This document shows, piece after piece, positions 35,861 to 45,603 of a stretch of 64,000 nucleotides of DNA. Position numbers and translations under genes: made by a program. Location of the stretch: positions 57,452 to 121,451 of the forward strand of contig NZ_CALFBQ010000001.1 of the NCBI RefSeq assembly GCF_937951745.1, read 5' to 3'. Source of the stretch: an uncultured Chloroflexus sp. Lineage in GTDB: Bacteria; Chloroflexota; Chloroflexia; Chloroflexales; Chloroflexaceae. Below the pieces are notes generated by a model, which was not told where the DNA came from, made no database searches, and saw only the letters and a program-made list of their open reading frames with translations. The stretch's first letter is position 1; each line of letters starts with the position of its first letter.

Positions 35861-35913
35861 AGACGCAGAGGAGATAAAGACGCAAAGGAGATCCCCGCAA
35901 AGGCGCAAAGAGA
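35861..35913. repeat. Short CGCAAAG-type heptad repeat tract
   Basis: The stretch contains AAGACGCAGAGG, AAGACGCAAAGG, CCGCAAAGG and CGCAAAGAG in a row, with unit spacing of about 7-19 bases. An inverted copy (AAGACGCAGCGGAG on the minus strand) lies at the 3' end of the neighbouring glycosyltransferase gene. Such heptads are scattered in cyanobacterial and Chloroflexota genomes. The role is unknown. Confidence 0.6.
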
Positions 35914-35992
35914 TGTTGTGTACGTAGAGTGCAGCGGGCCATGAGTCATTCTTATCAGGCCGCTCACGCTATGTCTACATATTCTCACATCT

Positions 35993-37285
35993 TCATCGCT
36001 TTGTATCGACTCCGCTGCGTCTTTGCGCGAGCTTAGCGTACAACGCCTCGTAGCGCGGCAGCAGGCGATCGGCAGCGAATCGTTCGCGGGCGGCGGCGCG
36101 GGCGGCAGCGCCGATCCGCTGGCGGGTGACGGGGTCGTTGAGCAAGCGGACGATCCATTCCACCATTGCCGGCAGGGTCGGAGCGAGGATGCCGGTTTCG
36201 CCATGCGTGATGATATCTGGCGTGCCACCGGTCGGCATCGCCACAATCGGCGCGCCCAGCGCCGCCGCTTCGATCAATGCCCGCGCCAACGGCTCGCCCC
36301 AGTTCGAGGGGAAGATCAGCAGATCACAACGGGCCGTGAGCCGGAGCAGTTCGTCGTGTTCAACCCATGCCAGCACCCGTCCGGGCAGGCCGCTGGCTTT
36401 CAGCGCCGCATCAATCGCTGGACGCAGCGCGCCATCCCCGGCGATCAACAGGGTCAGCGGCGGCAACTCGGCCCGGCGGGCGGTCAGCGCCGCAATCAGC
36501 TCGATCAGCAAGCCAGCGCCTTTGTTGGCTTCCAACTTGCCGGCAAACAGCACCAGCGCCCCCTCCCACGTGATCTGGGGCGCAGGAGCGGCGATTGCAT
36601 CACTGGCGGTGATGTCAACCATGTTGGGCAGCACGTGGATGTGGGCTGGGTCAACCATGCTGGCCAGCCGGCGGGCGATGTAATGGCTCGGCGCGATCAC
36701 TGCATCTGCCTGTGCAAGCAGGGCTGTGCGCGCCGCGACATGCGATTGCATATAAGGTATGGCGAGCATGGCCAGCGTACCGCGCAGCGGGCCGAGGCGG
36801 GCGACCAGATCGGTGGCGAGCGCCGCCCACGAGCCACCCGGATGCGGAATGCGGTTGCCGTGCAATCCGGTGGCGAAATAGTCCCACGGCCAATGATCGC
36901 GCACCGTTACCACCACCGGCGCCTTGAGCGTGGTGCGGGCGAGGACAGCGGCGGCGGCGGCTTGGGTGTGCTGGGCATGGATGACCTCAACCCCACCGAT
37001 CTCGTGGCCAGTGGCGATGATGGCTTGCGCCAGCCGCGGCCAGAACCGTTCGTGGCGAAAGTAGTTTTGTACAAAGGGCAGCGACGGCGCGTAGTATGGC
37101 ACGCGCCGGACGGGCAAGCCATCAACCCAATCGACCAATGGCCGCCGGCAAGGGTGGCGGCAGGGCACGATGAGCTGCACTTGATGACCACGAGCGTGCA
37201 ATCCGGTGGCAAGGGCGTGCGTGCTCCACGCCGCGCCGCCGCGCCCGTCGGGCGGGAAGACATCGGATGGCATGAGAATGCGCAT
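35993..37285 (-). CDS. Glycosyltransferase family 4 (GT-B fold)
   Basis: About 430 residues from the ATG at 37285; an ATG at 37303 is in frame, and both have weak ribosome sites. The N-terminal half has MRILMPSDVFPPDGRGGAAWSTH (acceptor-side glycine loop) and VIHAQHTQAAA. The donor-binding half has VLFAGKLEANKG, LLIAGDG, ARCDLLIFPSNWGEPLARALIEAAALGAPIVA and the E-x7-E motif (EPLARALIE). It should transfer a nucleotide-activated sugar to a lipid or glycan acceptor at the cytoplasmic face of the membrane. The C-terminal ten residues are encoded by a copy of the CGCAAAG repeat. Confidence 0.9.
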   Translation of the reverse strand: MRILMPSDVFPPDGRGGAAWSTHALATGLHARGHQVQLIVPCRHPCRRPLVDWVDGLPVRRVPYYAPSLPFVQNYFRHERFWPRLAQAIIATGHEIGGVEVIHAQHTQAAAAAVLARTTLKAPVVVTVRDHWPWDYFATGLHGNRIPHPGGSWAALATDLVARLGPLRGTLAMLAIPYMQSHVAARTALLAQADAVIAPSHYIARRLASMVDPAHIHVLPNMVDITASDAIAAPAPQITWEGALVLFAGKLEANKGAGLLIELIAALTARRAELPPLTLLIAGDGALRPAIDAALKASGLPGRVLAWVEHDELLRLTARCDLLIFPSNWGEPLARALIEAAALGAPIVAMPTGGTPDIITHGETGILAPTLPAMVEWIVRLLNDPVTRQRIGAAARAAARERFAADRLLPRYEALYAKLAQRRSGVDTKR

Positions 37286-37463
37286 TCTAGTACACTTCAG
37301 CATCTATTCGTGAGCGACTGCTTCCCGCACTCGTTGGGGTTGTTTCGCACCGCACCCGATGACAACGATCTAGGGGTTCGCCAGAGGCCCGCGCTCTCTG
37401 GCAGTCCATCGCTCGTCGCGAACAGGAAAGCTTATCGGGGGGACAAGCGCAACACGGCTCCAC

Positions 37464-39230
37464 CTAGCCCGCCTGCTTGCTCAACTTCTCAACTGCGACG
37501 GCAAGATCGGAAAACGCGCGTTGCAGCTCGATCAACTGCTCTTGCTGAGCGCGCACAAAGCGGATAAACGGCGCATTGCGCTCGCGAATCTGCAAGATAG
37601 TGCGCTCGCTCTCGCGCTCGATCTGCTCGCGCAGCTCGGTGCGCAACTGGTTGCGCACCTCGTCGATCTTCTTGCGGATCGTCTCTTTGGCTTGGCGACG
37701 TTTGGCCGGCAAGATCGCCAACCCCAGTCCGGCAACGGTCAGCGCCGCCAGAATGCCGGTCATATCGAGCAAGACGGTATGGAAGAGGGCGACAAGGGTT
37801 GCGCCCAACCCCAACGCACCTACACCGGTGATCGCAGTCGCCGCGACCGAAGACTGCACTTCAGTGGCAAGTTGGTGCGCTTCGGCCTGCCGGTTATAGC
37901 CGGCCATCGCCGTCTGCGCCGCTTGGCCGATGCTCTCAAGCAGGGCTTGCCGGTTGTAGGCAAAACTGCCGCCGACGCTGCCGAGCATCCGATCGCGATG
38001 AGCCTGCGCGCGCTGTTGGATAAACTCATCAACGCTCTGTTGCAAGCGCAGATTCTTTTCCATCAACCAGTCGATCAGTTGTTGGATGCGCTGGTCGAGT
38101 TGTTGGTAGGCATCGCCGATCACTTCTTGCTCGAACGCGGTGCGCAACCGGTTGCCGTCGATGAGTTCGCGGATGCGGCTGAGCCGGATCGTCTCGTCGC
38201 AGAAACGATCGCCACGCTCTTGAATTGTGGTCAGCACGCGATCGATCTCGGTGAGATGATACTCGGCGTCTTGTTTCAATTCATCGCCAAAGAGAGCTAG
38301 TTGGCGGTCGATCTGGTCAATTGCCTGAATATCATCACGCAGGGTGACGAGGCGCGCTTCGGTGGCTTCGAGATACTTGGTCGTAATCCGACGGGCTACG
38401 CCGAGTGGCGAGAGCACCTTGAGGCGAAAGCGGGTCTCTTCATCGAGCGTATCAACCACGAAATGTTCGATGGCCGCCATCCCGCTGGCTTGCCACTGCT
38501 CGACCGCGGTTTCGCCAGCTTGTTGGCGGGCCTGCAAAGCGCGGCGAGCCGAGACCATAAACAACTCGGGTGATTGTTCGAGCACCCGGTTGACATGCTC
38601 ACGGACAAACTGGGCCACTTGGTCTTGTTCGGCGGGAGTGAGGATGTCGGCTTTGTTGATCACCACGACCACCTTCTTCCCCCACTCTTTGATCAACTCA
38701 AGAAACGCGCGTTCGCTCTCGGTAAACGGGCGATCAGCCGATGTCAGAAAAATGACCAGATCGGCGCGCGGGATATATTCACGGGTCAACCGCTCGTGTT
38801 GGCGGATGACGGCATTGGTGCCGGGGGTGTCAACCACGGTCAATTGGCGCAGCATCTCGGCGGGATAATGGTGCAGACGCAAACCGGGTTCGATCAGTTC
38901 ATCGAACGGTTCATCGCCATACTTGAGTAACGTAATCGCATCGGTAGTAGGGGTAACGCCTTCGGGCAGCACCTGCGCACCGAGCAGCGCGTTGAGAAAG
39001 GTCGATTTACCGGAATTAAACTCGCCAGCGACCACAATCAGAAACAGCTCGCGCAAGCTGGCGCGACTGCCGGCAAGCGCATTACGGTCAGAGGTCTCAA
39101 CATCAGAGCCGAACCGGTCGAGCGCCTCCTCGATCCGTTGCAAGAGCGCATCGAGTTCATTCAGCAGCGCATCTTGCTGTTCGGTCGTCAAGCGGCGGCG
39201 GCGAAAGAGACCGAAGGGCAGAGTAATCAC
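37464..39230 (-). CDS. Bacterial dynamin-like GTPase
   Basis: About 588 residues. The GTG at 39230 has GAGGAG close upstream, and the first 20 residues of the longer frame have no support. The GTPase motifs are G1 GEFNSGKST (about 69-77), G2 in GVTPTTDAI, G3 DTPGTNA and G4 NKADIL. A long helical middle follows (residues 290-440), with two adjacent membrane helices at about 485-530 (VGALGLGATLVALFHTVLLDMTG), then a basic coiled coil. This is the layout of bacterial dynamin-like proteins (BDLP), which bind and remodel membranes. The small membrane protein encoded 34 bases upstream may be co-expressed with it. Confidence 0.87.
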   Translation of the reverse strand: MITLPFGLFRRRRLTTEQQDALLNELDALLQRIEEALDRFGSDVETSDRNALAGSRASLRELFLIVVAGEFNSGKSTFLNALLGAQVLPEGVTPTTDAITLLKYGDEPFDELIEPGLRLHHYPAEMLRQLTVVDTPGTNAVIRQHERLTREYIPRADLVIFLTSADRPFTESERAFLELIKEWGKKVVVVINKADILTPAEQDQVAQFVREHVNRVLEQSPELFMVSARRALQARQQAGETAVEQWQASGMAAIEHFVVDTLDEETRFRLKVLSPLGVARRITTKYLEATEARLVTLRDDIQAIDQIDRQLALFGDELKQDAEYHLTEIDRVLTTIQERGDRFCDETIRLSRIRELIDGNRLRTAFEQEVIGDAYQQLDQRIQQLIDWLMEKNLRLQQSVDEFIQQRAQAHRDRMLGSVGGSFAYNRQALLESIGQAAQTAMAGYNRQAEAHQLATEVQSSVAATAITGVGALGLGATLVALFHTVLLDMTGILAALTVAGLGLAILPAKRRQAKETIRKKIDEVRNQLRTELREQIERESERTILQIRERNAPFIRFVRAQQEQLIELQRAFSDLAVAVEKLSKQAG

Positions 39231-39264
39231 GTTGCTCCTCACAAGGGTATTTAACCGGCGCGCC

Positions 39265-39612
39265 TTAGACGCCGAGGTTGCGGGCCACAACTGCCAGCGC
39301 CGCTAGCGCCAAGGCAAGCCCGACGACGCCGTACAACAAGCCGGGCGCAAGATTAGCCCGATCCCAGAGTGCATTGCGGCGAGGTGGGCCGCTAGTCTCG
39401 ATCCGGCGGCCACGCCAATAGGTCACACGGGTGGGTGTCCGACCGCCGGGCAATGAGATGCCAAGCGTCCGCGCTGCCTGATAGAGCAGCCAGCCAGCGG
39501 GCAAAGCTAACGCCAGCGCCGTAAGCGGCCACGGCAGGCTGCGGGTATTAGCAAGCACAATGATAATAGCAAACAATGCGATCCAGCGCCAATCGAAGCG
39601 GAGGGCAGGCAT
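39265..39612 (-). CDS. Small membrane protein of unknown function
   Basis: About 115 residues. The ATG at 39612 has AAGGAG six to seven bases upstream. Two N-terminal helices (IALFAIIIVLANTRSLPWPLTALALALPAGWLLY) and one C-terminal helix (LLYGVVGLALALAALAVVA) flank a basic, Arg/Pro-rich cytosolic loop with RVTYWRGRRIE. It lies just upstream of the dynamin-like GTPase in the same direction and may serve it. Not recognised as a named family. Confidence 0.65.
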   Translation of the reverse strand: MPALRFDWRWIALFAIIIVLANTRSLPWPLTALALALPAGWLLYQAARTLGISLPGGRTPTRVTYWRGRRIETSGPPRRNALWDRANLAPGLLYGVVGLALALAALAVVARNLGV

Positions 39613-39687
39613 AAGCTTCTCCTTTCCCGATATGGCGCATGATAACACATGTAGAGACGCACCCGCGAAGAGCGTTGTGACTGAGGA

Positions 39688-40065
39688 TCACACGACCTGA
39701 TGTAGCGCCTGTGAAACTAACGGCGCTAGCTCGCGCAGCTCAATGGGTTTGGCTGCGTACAGCTCAACACCGAGCGCCTGCATTCGCGCGCGCAAGCCGG
39801 GAGTGTCATAGGCAGTGAGCGCAAGGATTGGCAGGTAGGGCCGATAGGTACGCACTGCCCGGATCAAGGCGGCGGCTGCGCCATACGGGCTAGGATCGAC
39901 AATCAGCAGATCAACGTTGCCGTTGGCGCATGCGAGCCATGCTTCGTTGGCGTTGGTTGTCGCCTGCACAATCACCTCATCGCCAAGCAATGCCTGCAAG
40001 CCACGCTGGGTGACGAGTGCTGCGGTTGGATCGTCGTCGTATATCTGAATGCGATAAGCCGCCAT
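39688..40065 (-). CDS. Stand-alone receiver (response-regulator-type) domain
   Basis: About 125 residues from the ATG at 40065. It keeps the receiver marks: acidic pocket IYDDDP (residues 9-12), phosphoacceptor Asp57 in VDLLIVDPSPYG, Thr84 in LALTAYD, and Lys106 in YAAKPIEL. There is no output domain. It should work as a phosphorelay shuttle or by protein-protein contact. A histidine kinase gene ends 289 bases upstream in the same direction and is the nearest candidate partner. Confidence 0.85.
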   Translation of the reverse strand: MAAYRIQIYDDDPTAALVTQRGLQALLGDEVIVQATTNANEAWLACANGNVDLLIVDPSPYGAAAALIRAVRTYRPYLPILALTAYDTPGLRARMQALGVELYAAKPIELRELAPLVSQALHQVV

Positions 40066-40353
40066 GGTACCAGCTTCCAGATTATGGAGTGTATTGGTGG
40101 TAGCAGAAGGCCATGCTCTGACCTTAATGCTACTCGGTTGCTGCACGATCGGCGAGACCTGAGGCAACAACGTGCAGTAGTGAAGCGATAACAAAGGCGG
40201 TTATCACTTTGTGATATTTTTCATTAACCCTAGATAAGCAGAATAAGCCTCTGAGATTGGATCGGCCATCGCTAGTAGGGGCAGTTGATTGACCGGTGCC
40301 GGCCTCGGTACGTTGGCATGCAGCTCTGCCGCATGCCAACTGAGCCTATCCGA

Positions 40354-41769
40354 TCAGCTTGCCGTGAGTGGCGGTTCCAACGGCAGCAGAATGGTAAAGG
40401 TTGTGCCCACGCCGGGCTGGCTGTCAACCGTAATCCGTCCGCCGTGTTGGGTAACGATGTGGGCGCTGATCGCGAGACCAAGGCCAGTGCCGTGCGGTTT
40501 GGTGGTATAGAACGGCTCGAACAAATGGGGAATATGTTCTGGGGCAATACCCACGCCGGTATCGGTAATCGAAATAGCGAGCGTGGCGGGTGCGCCGGCA
40601 CGGGCAGCAATTAGCTCGCTGCTAACGGTCAATTCACCGCCGCTCGGCATCGCATCGCAAGCGTTCAAGATCACGTTCAGAAAGACTTGGCGCAGTTGAT
40701 CGGCGTGGGCCACAATCGGAGGCAGGTCGTTGGCCAAGCGTGTATGCACAGTGACGTGATTATGGCGCAGATGGGTCGTCACCAATTCGAGCGTCTCGCG
40801 CAGCAGGGCATTGATATTAGCACTGGTCAACTCGCCACGTGATGGGCGATAGAAATCGCGCATGCGGGTGATGATGCGCGCAATCCGGCCTAACTCTTGT
40901 TGGGCAATGGCGAGAAAGGTGCGTTGCGGTGCGTCGGGGGGCAGGTCTTGTTCCACCAGATACAGACTATTCCGCGCGGCATAGAGCGGGTTGTTAATCT
41001 CGTGGGCGACCGAGGCTGACAATTCGCCGACGGCGGCGAGCTTAGCGCTTTGCAAAAGTTGCGCTTGGGCGGCGTTGAGACGGGCTTCGGCTTCGGCGCG
41101 CAGCGATTGGGTATGTACCAGATCGCGCTGTAAGGCAGCGGCGCGTTGGCGCTGTTGCACCTCGTCGATCGCGATCACGGTCAGATCAGCCAATGCCTGT
41201 ACGAAGGGCAGATCGCGCGGGTGATACAGATGCGAGAGCTGCTCGCCGCAGATGACAAGGGCGCCGAGCCGCTGTTGCTCGATGCGCAATGGCGCCAGCA
41301 AGACGCTTTGCGGCCAGAGGCAATCCTCGATCGATAGCGGATGCGCAGTATTCTGTTGGTGGATGATATATTCAAGCTCTGGCCCGCTCAGTAAGAGCGC
41401 GCGCGGCGCTTTGGCCGCCATTTCAGCCAAGACCGAGAATGCTGGCGCTGGCGCACGTTCAGGCGCAGAGGCGCGTAAACGTAAGCGGCTGTCTTGATCA
41501 TTGTCTATCAAGTAGATATGAGCGGTCGCAGTGCCCGGGAAGAGCTCGACGGCCTGTTGGACGACGAGCTTGATGATGGCTTCAATGTCGTGGCTAATCA
41601 AAAGCGCCGCCGAAACTGATAACAAGGCTGCTAGTCGTCGGTCAAGGTCGCGGGTGTAGCGTGCGTGCAACTCCGCTTCTCGTTCCAATGCGGCAATCCG
41701 GCTCTGCGCCGCCTGCAAGTCTCGTTCCAATTTGGCAATGTATGCGACCGCATCATCGCGCTCGATCAT
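40354..41769 (-). CDS. GAF-domain sensor histidine kinase
   Basis: About 471 residues. An N-terminal coiled coil (1-45) leads to a GAF domain (about 48-205), a second helix, then the dimerisation/phosphoacceptor segment GELSASVAHEINNPLYAARN with His256. The ATPase half has the N-box VFLNVILNACDAMP, G1 ITDTGVGI, F-box HLFEPFYTTKPHGTG and G2 GLGLAISAHIVTQHGG. No membrane segment is seen, so it is a cytosolic sensor of a soluble ligand. It is divergent from the response regulator at 41893 and is its likely partner. Confidence 0.92.
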   Translation of the reverse strand: MIERDDAVAYIAKLERDLQAAQSRIAALEREAELHARYTRDLDRRLAALLSVSAALLISHDIEAIIKLVVQQAVELFPGTATAHIYLIDNDQDSRLRLRASAPERAPAPAFSVLAEMAAKAPRALLLSGPELEYIIHQQNTAHPLSIEDCLWPQSVLLAPLRIEQQRLGALVICGEQLSHLYHPRDLPFVQALADLTVIAIDEVQQRQRAAALQRDLVHTQSLRAEAEARLNAAQAQLLQSAKLAAVGELSASVAHEINNPLYAARNSLYLVEQDLPPDAPQRTFLAIAQQELGRIARIITRMRDFYRPSRGELTSANINALLRETLELVTTHLRHNHVTVHTRLANDLPPIVAHADQLRQVFLNVILNACDAMPSGGELTVSSELIAARAGAPATLAISITDTGVGIAPEHIPHLFEPFYTTKPHGTGLGLAISAHIVTQHGGRITVDSQPGVGTTFTILLPLEPPLTAS

Positions 41770-41810
41770 ACCTGTCCGCTCCCCTCTAAGGAATACTCTT
41801 CTGCATACCG

Positions 41811-41839
41811 TTGACCATGCTACCAGCTCATGCTATGAT
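41811..41839 (+). promoter_or_regulatory. Promoter of the response-regulator gene
   Basis: TTGACC (41811-41816), a 17-base spacer and TGC-TATGAT (41834-41839). Transcription would start near 41846, leaving a leader of about 47 bases to the ATG at 41893. Confidence 0.65.
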
Positions 41840-41892
41840 AAGCCAATAATAATCCCAACTATAGTCGTAATCGAGACGGAGCGCAAATTCTT

Positions 41893-42720
41893 ATGACGAA
41901 CCAGCCCCGGGTGTTGGTAGTTGATGATGAGCAAAATATCCGCTTGACTCTGAATGCCTTGCTCAGCCGGGCCGGTTATTCAGTGACCACGGCGGCCTCC
42001 GGTGAAGAGGCGGTGGCGCTATTTGAGCGGGAGTCGTTTGATCTCATGCTGGTCGATTTGCAGATGCCCGGCATGAAGGGAATGGAAGTCGTGGCCAAAG
42101 TGCGCGAAGCCGGTCATGATGCGATTATTATCGTCTTGACCGGGCACGGTTCGCTTGATTCGGCTATCGAAGGCATCCGGTTCGGAATTTTCGATTATCT
42201 GTTGAAAACAAGTGATCCTAATCAAATCTTGGCGCGCGTGGCTGCTGGTCTCGAAGAGCGGGCTGCCCGTCGCCGCCAGAGCGATCTGCTTGATACGATC
42301 GGCGCGGCAGTGCAAGAGCTGACTGGCGGCAAGGTGGCGGTTACAGCGCCGCCAGCGGCACCAGCCCAGCCGGCAGCGACCCCGCCGCTGCCAGCGCAAG
42401 CCGAACCGGCTGGACGCACGCTGACAATTGGCCCGCTGACGCTCGATACATGGCATCAGACGGCGACGCTCAATGGGCGTTCCCTCAACCTGACGCCGAC
42501 CGAGTTTCGCCTGTTGCTCTGCCTTGCCGAGCATGCCGGGCAGATGCTGTCGTATACCCAGTTGGTGCGCTGCGCGCAGGGTTACGATACGACCGATCTT
42601 GAGGCGGGTGAGCTGATTAAGCCGCATATTCACCATCTGCGCCAAAAGATCGAACCTGAACCGAGTGCGCCGCGGTATTTGTTGAATGTGCGTGGCAAGG
42701 GGTATATTTTGCAGATTTAA
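41893..42720 (+). CDS. OmpR-family response regulator (receiver plus winged-helix)
   Basis: About 275 residues. The receiver has DDE at 11-13, phosphoacceptor Asp55 in LMLVDLQMPGM, Thr83 and Lys105. After Lys105 the usual Pro is replaced by Thr (DYLLKTSD). Residues 145-175 are a Pro/Ala linker. The C-terminal winged-helix DNA-binding domain has LTPTEFRLLLCLAEHAGQ, the recognition helix around GELIKPHIHHLRQKIE, and ends RYLLNVRGKGYILQI. It should activate or repress transcription when phosphorylated by the divergent GAF histidine kinase 124 bases away. Confidence 0.92.
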   Translation: MTNQPRVLVVDDEQNIRLTLNALLSRAGYSVTTAASGEEAVALFERESFDLMLVDLQMPGMKGMEVVAKVREAGHDAIIIVLTGHGSLDSAIEGIRFGIFDYLLKTSDPNQILARVAAGLEERAARRRQSDLLDTIGAAVQELTGGKVAVTAPPAAPAQPAATPPLPAQAEPAGRTLTIGPLTLDTWHQTATLNGRSLNLTPTEFRLLLCLAEHAGQMLSYTQLVRCAQGYDTTDLEAGELIKPHIHHLRQKIEPEPSAPRYLLNVRGKGYILQI

Positions 42721-42864
42721 GTGTCAGCCCGTTGCAGTTAGATGCATCACCAATAGCCAACGACTGGCACCCTTCGCTACAGCTAAGGTGAGCGCCGGTG
42801 CATTGCAACGGCACTGCCGGTTAGGAACAGCAGCATAGCCAATGGGAGGATCTAGTTCAATGGC

Positions 42865-44798
42865 GTGAATGCGAGCCGCGGCGAGTACGCCCACGAGCCA
42901 CTCGCAATCGCCGAGTTTGCTCGCCTGATCCTCGGTGAACGGCCATCGCCCGATCAGATCGACCCCGACCCTGAACAGCGCGCCGCGTTGCGCGAATGGC
43001 ATCTTGCCGATGCAAGCGGCACGTTTCGTGCGAAGGAAGGGGTTGATCCCACCGATCTGGCCGCAGCCGGTTGGGGCGTGATCTTTCCGGCTACGATTGA
43101 CGCGGCGCCGTTGCGCGAGGCGTTGCAGTGGCGACAGGTGCAAGCTGGCCCGCGCTACCGCGAGTGTTTCGGTCCGCAAGGCTATCGGCCCGGCGAGGGC
43201 AAAGCTGCGTTTTTACGCTGGCAGGGTGGGGCGAGCGGGCCGGTCGATCCCGATCGGTTTCCCTATTATCTGTTGTTGGTCGTTCGCCTGAAGCAATTCC
43301 TTTCCGTTTTCAGTACTAGCTCGATGTGCAGTATGCGGTCGGGCGTATTCACTTCGATACGCTCGAGGAATACGCCGCCTATGCCCGCAGCGTGGTACAG
43401 GCCGAACGCGACGGCGTAGCTCTGCCGCGGCGCATGGTGTTCGCCGGCGTGCAGTATCCTGACGATATGGCGACTAGCCGCAGTTTGCATGGTTTGGTGC
43501 AACCGCTGGTCGCCGAATTGGCCAACCATCCACCATGCGGCGATTGGTTGTTTGAGTTGATTGCCGGTGCCGAAGCCACCAAAGACCGGCTGCTCCACTT
43601 GTTGTACGCCGAACCGCCTACCTTGCTCTTCACCGCTAGCTACGGCGTCGAGTTTGAAGCGGTTGACCCGCGCCAGTTACCTCATCAAGGCGCGATCTTG
43701 TGCGCCGATTGGCCCGGCCCGTAGGCATGGCGCAACCGCGCGATCCCGCTGCAGTTTTACCTCGCCGGTGACGACATCGCTAGCGATGCCTCGTTGCAAG
43801 GCGCGTTCGTGTTTCAGTTTGCCTGTTTTGGAGCCGGATGCCCACGCGACGACGATTTTCCCCATCTGCGCGGCGTTCGCTCAGCCATGGCGCCGCATGC
43901 GTTTGTCGCTAGTTTGCCCCGCCGTTTGCTCGGGTTGCCGCGCGGCGGCGCGCTCGCCTTTATCGGCCACGTCGAACGAGCGTGGCCATTCTCGTTCAGC
44001 GATGCGCGCGGTGGCAAGCAGATCGAGACCTTTAGCAGTGCCTTGCGCCGGTTGCTCGTTGCCGAGACGCCGATCGGCTATGCGCTGGAGTTTTTTAACG
44101 ACCGGTACGCCGAATTGGCGACAGTGCTGACCGAAGAGGTTGAGAATGCGCGCTGGGGCCAAGCTTCTAATCCGGTTGAGTTGGCGACGCGCTGGACTGA
44201 ACATAACGATGCTCGGAGTTATATCATTGTTGGTGATCCAGCGGCGCGGCTGTGCCCGCGGGCGGAGACTGCGCCGGTAGTCGAGGCGCCACGTTTGGCG
44301 AGTACGCCGGTTGGGGCCGAGCCGCCGGTCATACCGCCGCCAGATGTACGGGCAGCAGCGCCGGTGCCCGCTGGCAGCCTGCCGCCGGAGACACCGGTCA
44401 TTCCGATGGCGCTGCCCGATGCCGCAGCCAGCTTTGGCTTATTCGGCAACAAATTAGCCGAAGCTATGCAGAAACTGATTGAGTCGTTGCAGCAATTCGG
44501 CGAGCGGTTGGCGGCACCCTTGCAGCAGGTGATTACCGATGCGGCTCATCTGGAGGTTGAGACCTACGTCGCTGAAGTGCCGGAGACGATCAACTACCGG
44601 CAAGGAGATTTCCGCGGCGCAACGCTGCGTGCCGTCACTCACATGAGCCTTGACGGCGACACACAGGTGCCGGTGCCGCTCGGCGATGAGGGGGTTGATG
44701 AGCACTTGTGGTCGATTCACGTCAGCATGGTGCAACAGGCACAAGCCAACCGGGCCGAGATGGGCGGGCGATTGCGGCGGCAGCGGCAGGTCTGTTAA
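42865..44798 (+). pseudogene. Broken gene for a large caspase-like/C25-like protein
   Basis: Reading frames join into one protein of about 640 residues once three lesions are repaired: a 1-base loss near 43280 (frame changes within LLLV/GSPEAIPFRFQY), TAG at 43317-43319 and TAG at 43722-43724. After the second stop the frame continues as AWRNRAIPLQFYLAGDD. The middle holds FACFGAG with a Cys and ALAFIGHVERAW with a His, which recalls bacterial caspase-like or C25-type peptidases; this identity is tentative. Residues after PALPD form a proline-rich linker, then a helical C-terminal domain with LSLDGDTQVPVPL. The N-terminus (from the GTG at 42865) is probably truncated too. Confidence 0.7.
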
Positions 44799-44814
44799 GC
44801 TCATTGCAAGGCAA

Positions 44815-45544
44815 ATGGATGCGGTCTTTACCGTTATCGAGCCGTTGCCAGCAGCCATTGCGCCGCCGGGGCCGTGGCAAGCGCAGGCTGTTGGCAGCTC
44901 TTTTTCACGTGGCGAGCAACCCGATATGATCTGGCAGGCGCGCTTGCCGGACGAGCCGGCGGTGGCGCAGGCGGCCTTGCGCGCGGCGCTAGCCCAGCTT
45001 GGTGCGCACGAGGTGGCGCTGGCTACGGTCGAGCAACGCTTGCAGCGAGTAGCGAGCGGGGCCATCAGTTTTAGTACGGCGCTGCCGCCTGCCGAACAAG
45101 CTTTGCTGAACGGGTTGTGGGCAGCGCAGTCGGAGGGGGTAAGTTTTGGCTTGAGCGATGCGCTGCAAGCGCAGTGGCAAGCGGCGCAAGAGCAGATTGT
45201 GGCCCTGAGCGTGCAGGCCCGTGAGGCGCTCGACGGGTACGCAACGGTCGAAACAGTGCAGAGCGAGCGATTGATTGGGTGCATGCGGATCAACCGGCAC
45301 GGCGATTCACGTTCGCTGCTGATAGCCGATATCGATACCACCCAAGCAGCGCTTCACCATCAAACGCTGGCGTTGGCCCTCCGCTCGCGCGCTGGGCTGT
45401 TGCGCTTGATTCGGGTTGGTTGGGCGCGGCGCAGCGATCGTCGCAACCATGGTTGCGTCACCGGCTGGCGCAGTCATGGCGCTGCCGGCAGTCTGGCAAT
45501 TTGTGCAAGAAGTATTGGCCGAAGTGCGCCAATCGATGGTATGA
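44815..45544 (+). pseudogene. Frameshifted gene next to the C25-like pseudogene
   Basis: From the ATG at 44815 an open frame runs about 200 residues (MDAVFTVIEPLPAAIAPPGP, then helical QAALRAALAQLGAHEVALATVEQRLQ). Near 45390-45430 the protein-like signal moves to another frame, which reads GAAIVATMVASPAGAVMALP, then WQFVQEVLAEVRQSMV, and ends at TGA 45542-45544. One indel therefore breaks the gene. It starts 17 bases after the previous pseudogene and was probably part of the same operon. I do not recognise the family; the visible part is soluble, helical and Ala-rich. Confidence 0.55.
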
Positions 45545-45603
45545 TGCCTGTAGAGACGCTGCACCGCAACGTCTCGCCACTCCCGCACCGCATAAGGAGC
45601 ATT

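Noticed and set aside
36023..37567. 514-residue open frame on the plus strand
   Set aside because: It runs antisense to the glycosyltransferase and into the dynamin gene, has no ribosome site and is rich in Gln/Arg/Gly as expected for an opposite-strand shadow of GC-rich DNA.
40201..40225. TATCAC-TTT-GTGATA followed by T-run, a terminator-like hairpin
   Set aside because: The T-run is on the plus strand, where no gene ends; the kinase gene ends on the other strand, so it is not assigned.
43317..43724. TAG codons as possible pyrrolysine or programmed readthrough sites
   Set aside because: A frameshift and a TAA stop in the neighbouring remnant show general decay, and no pylT or related genes are seen.
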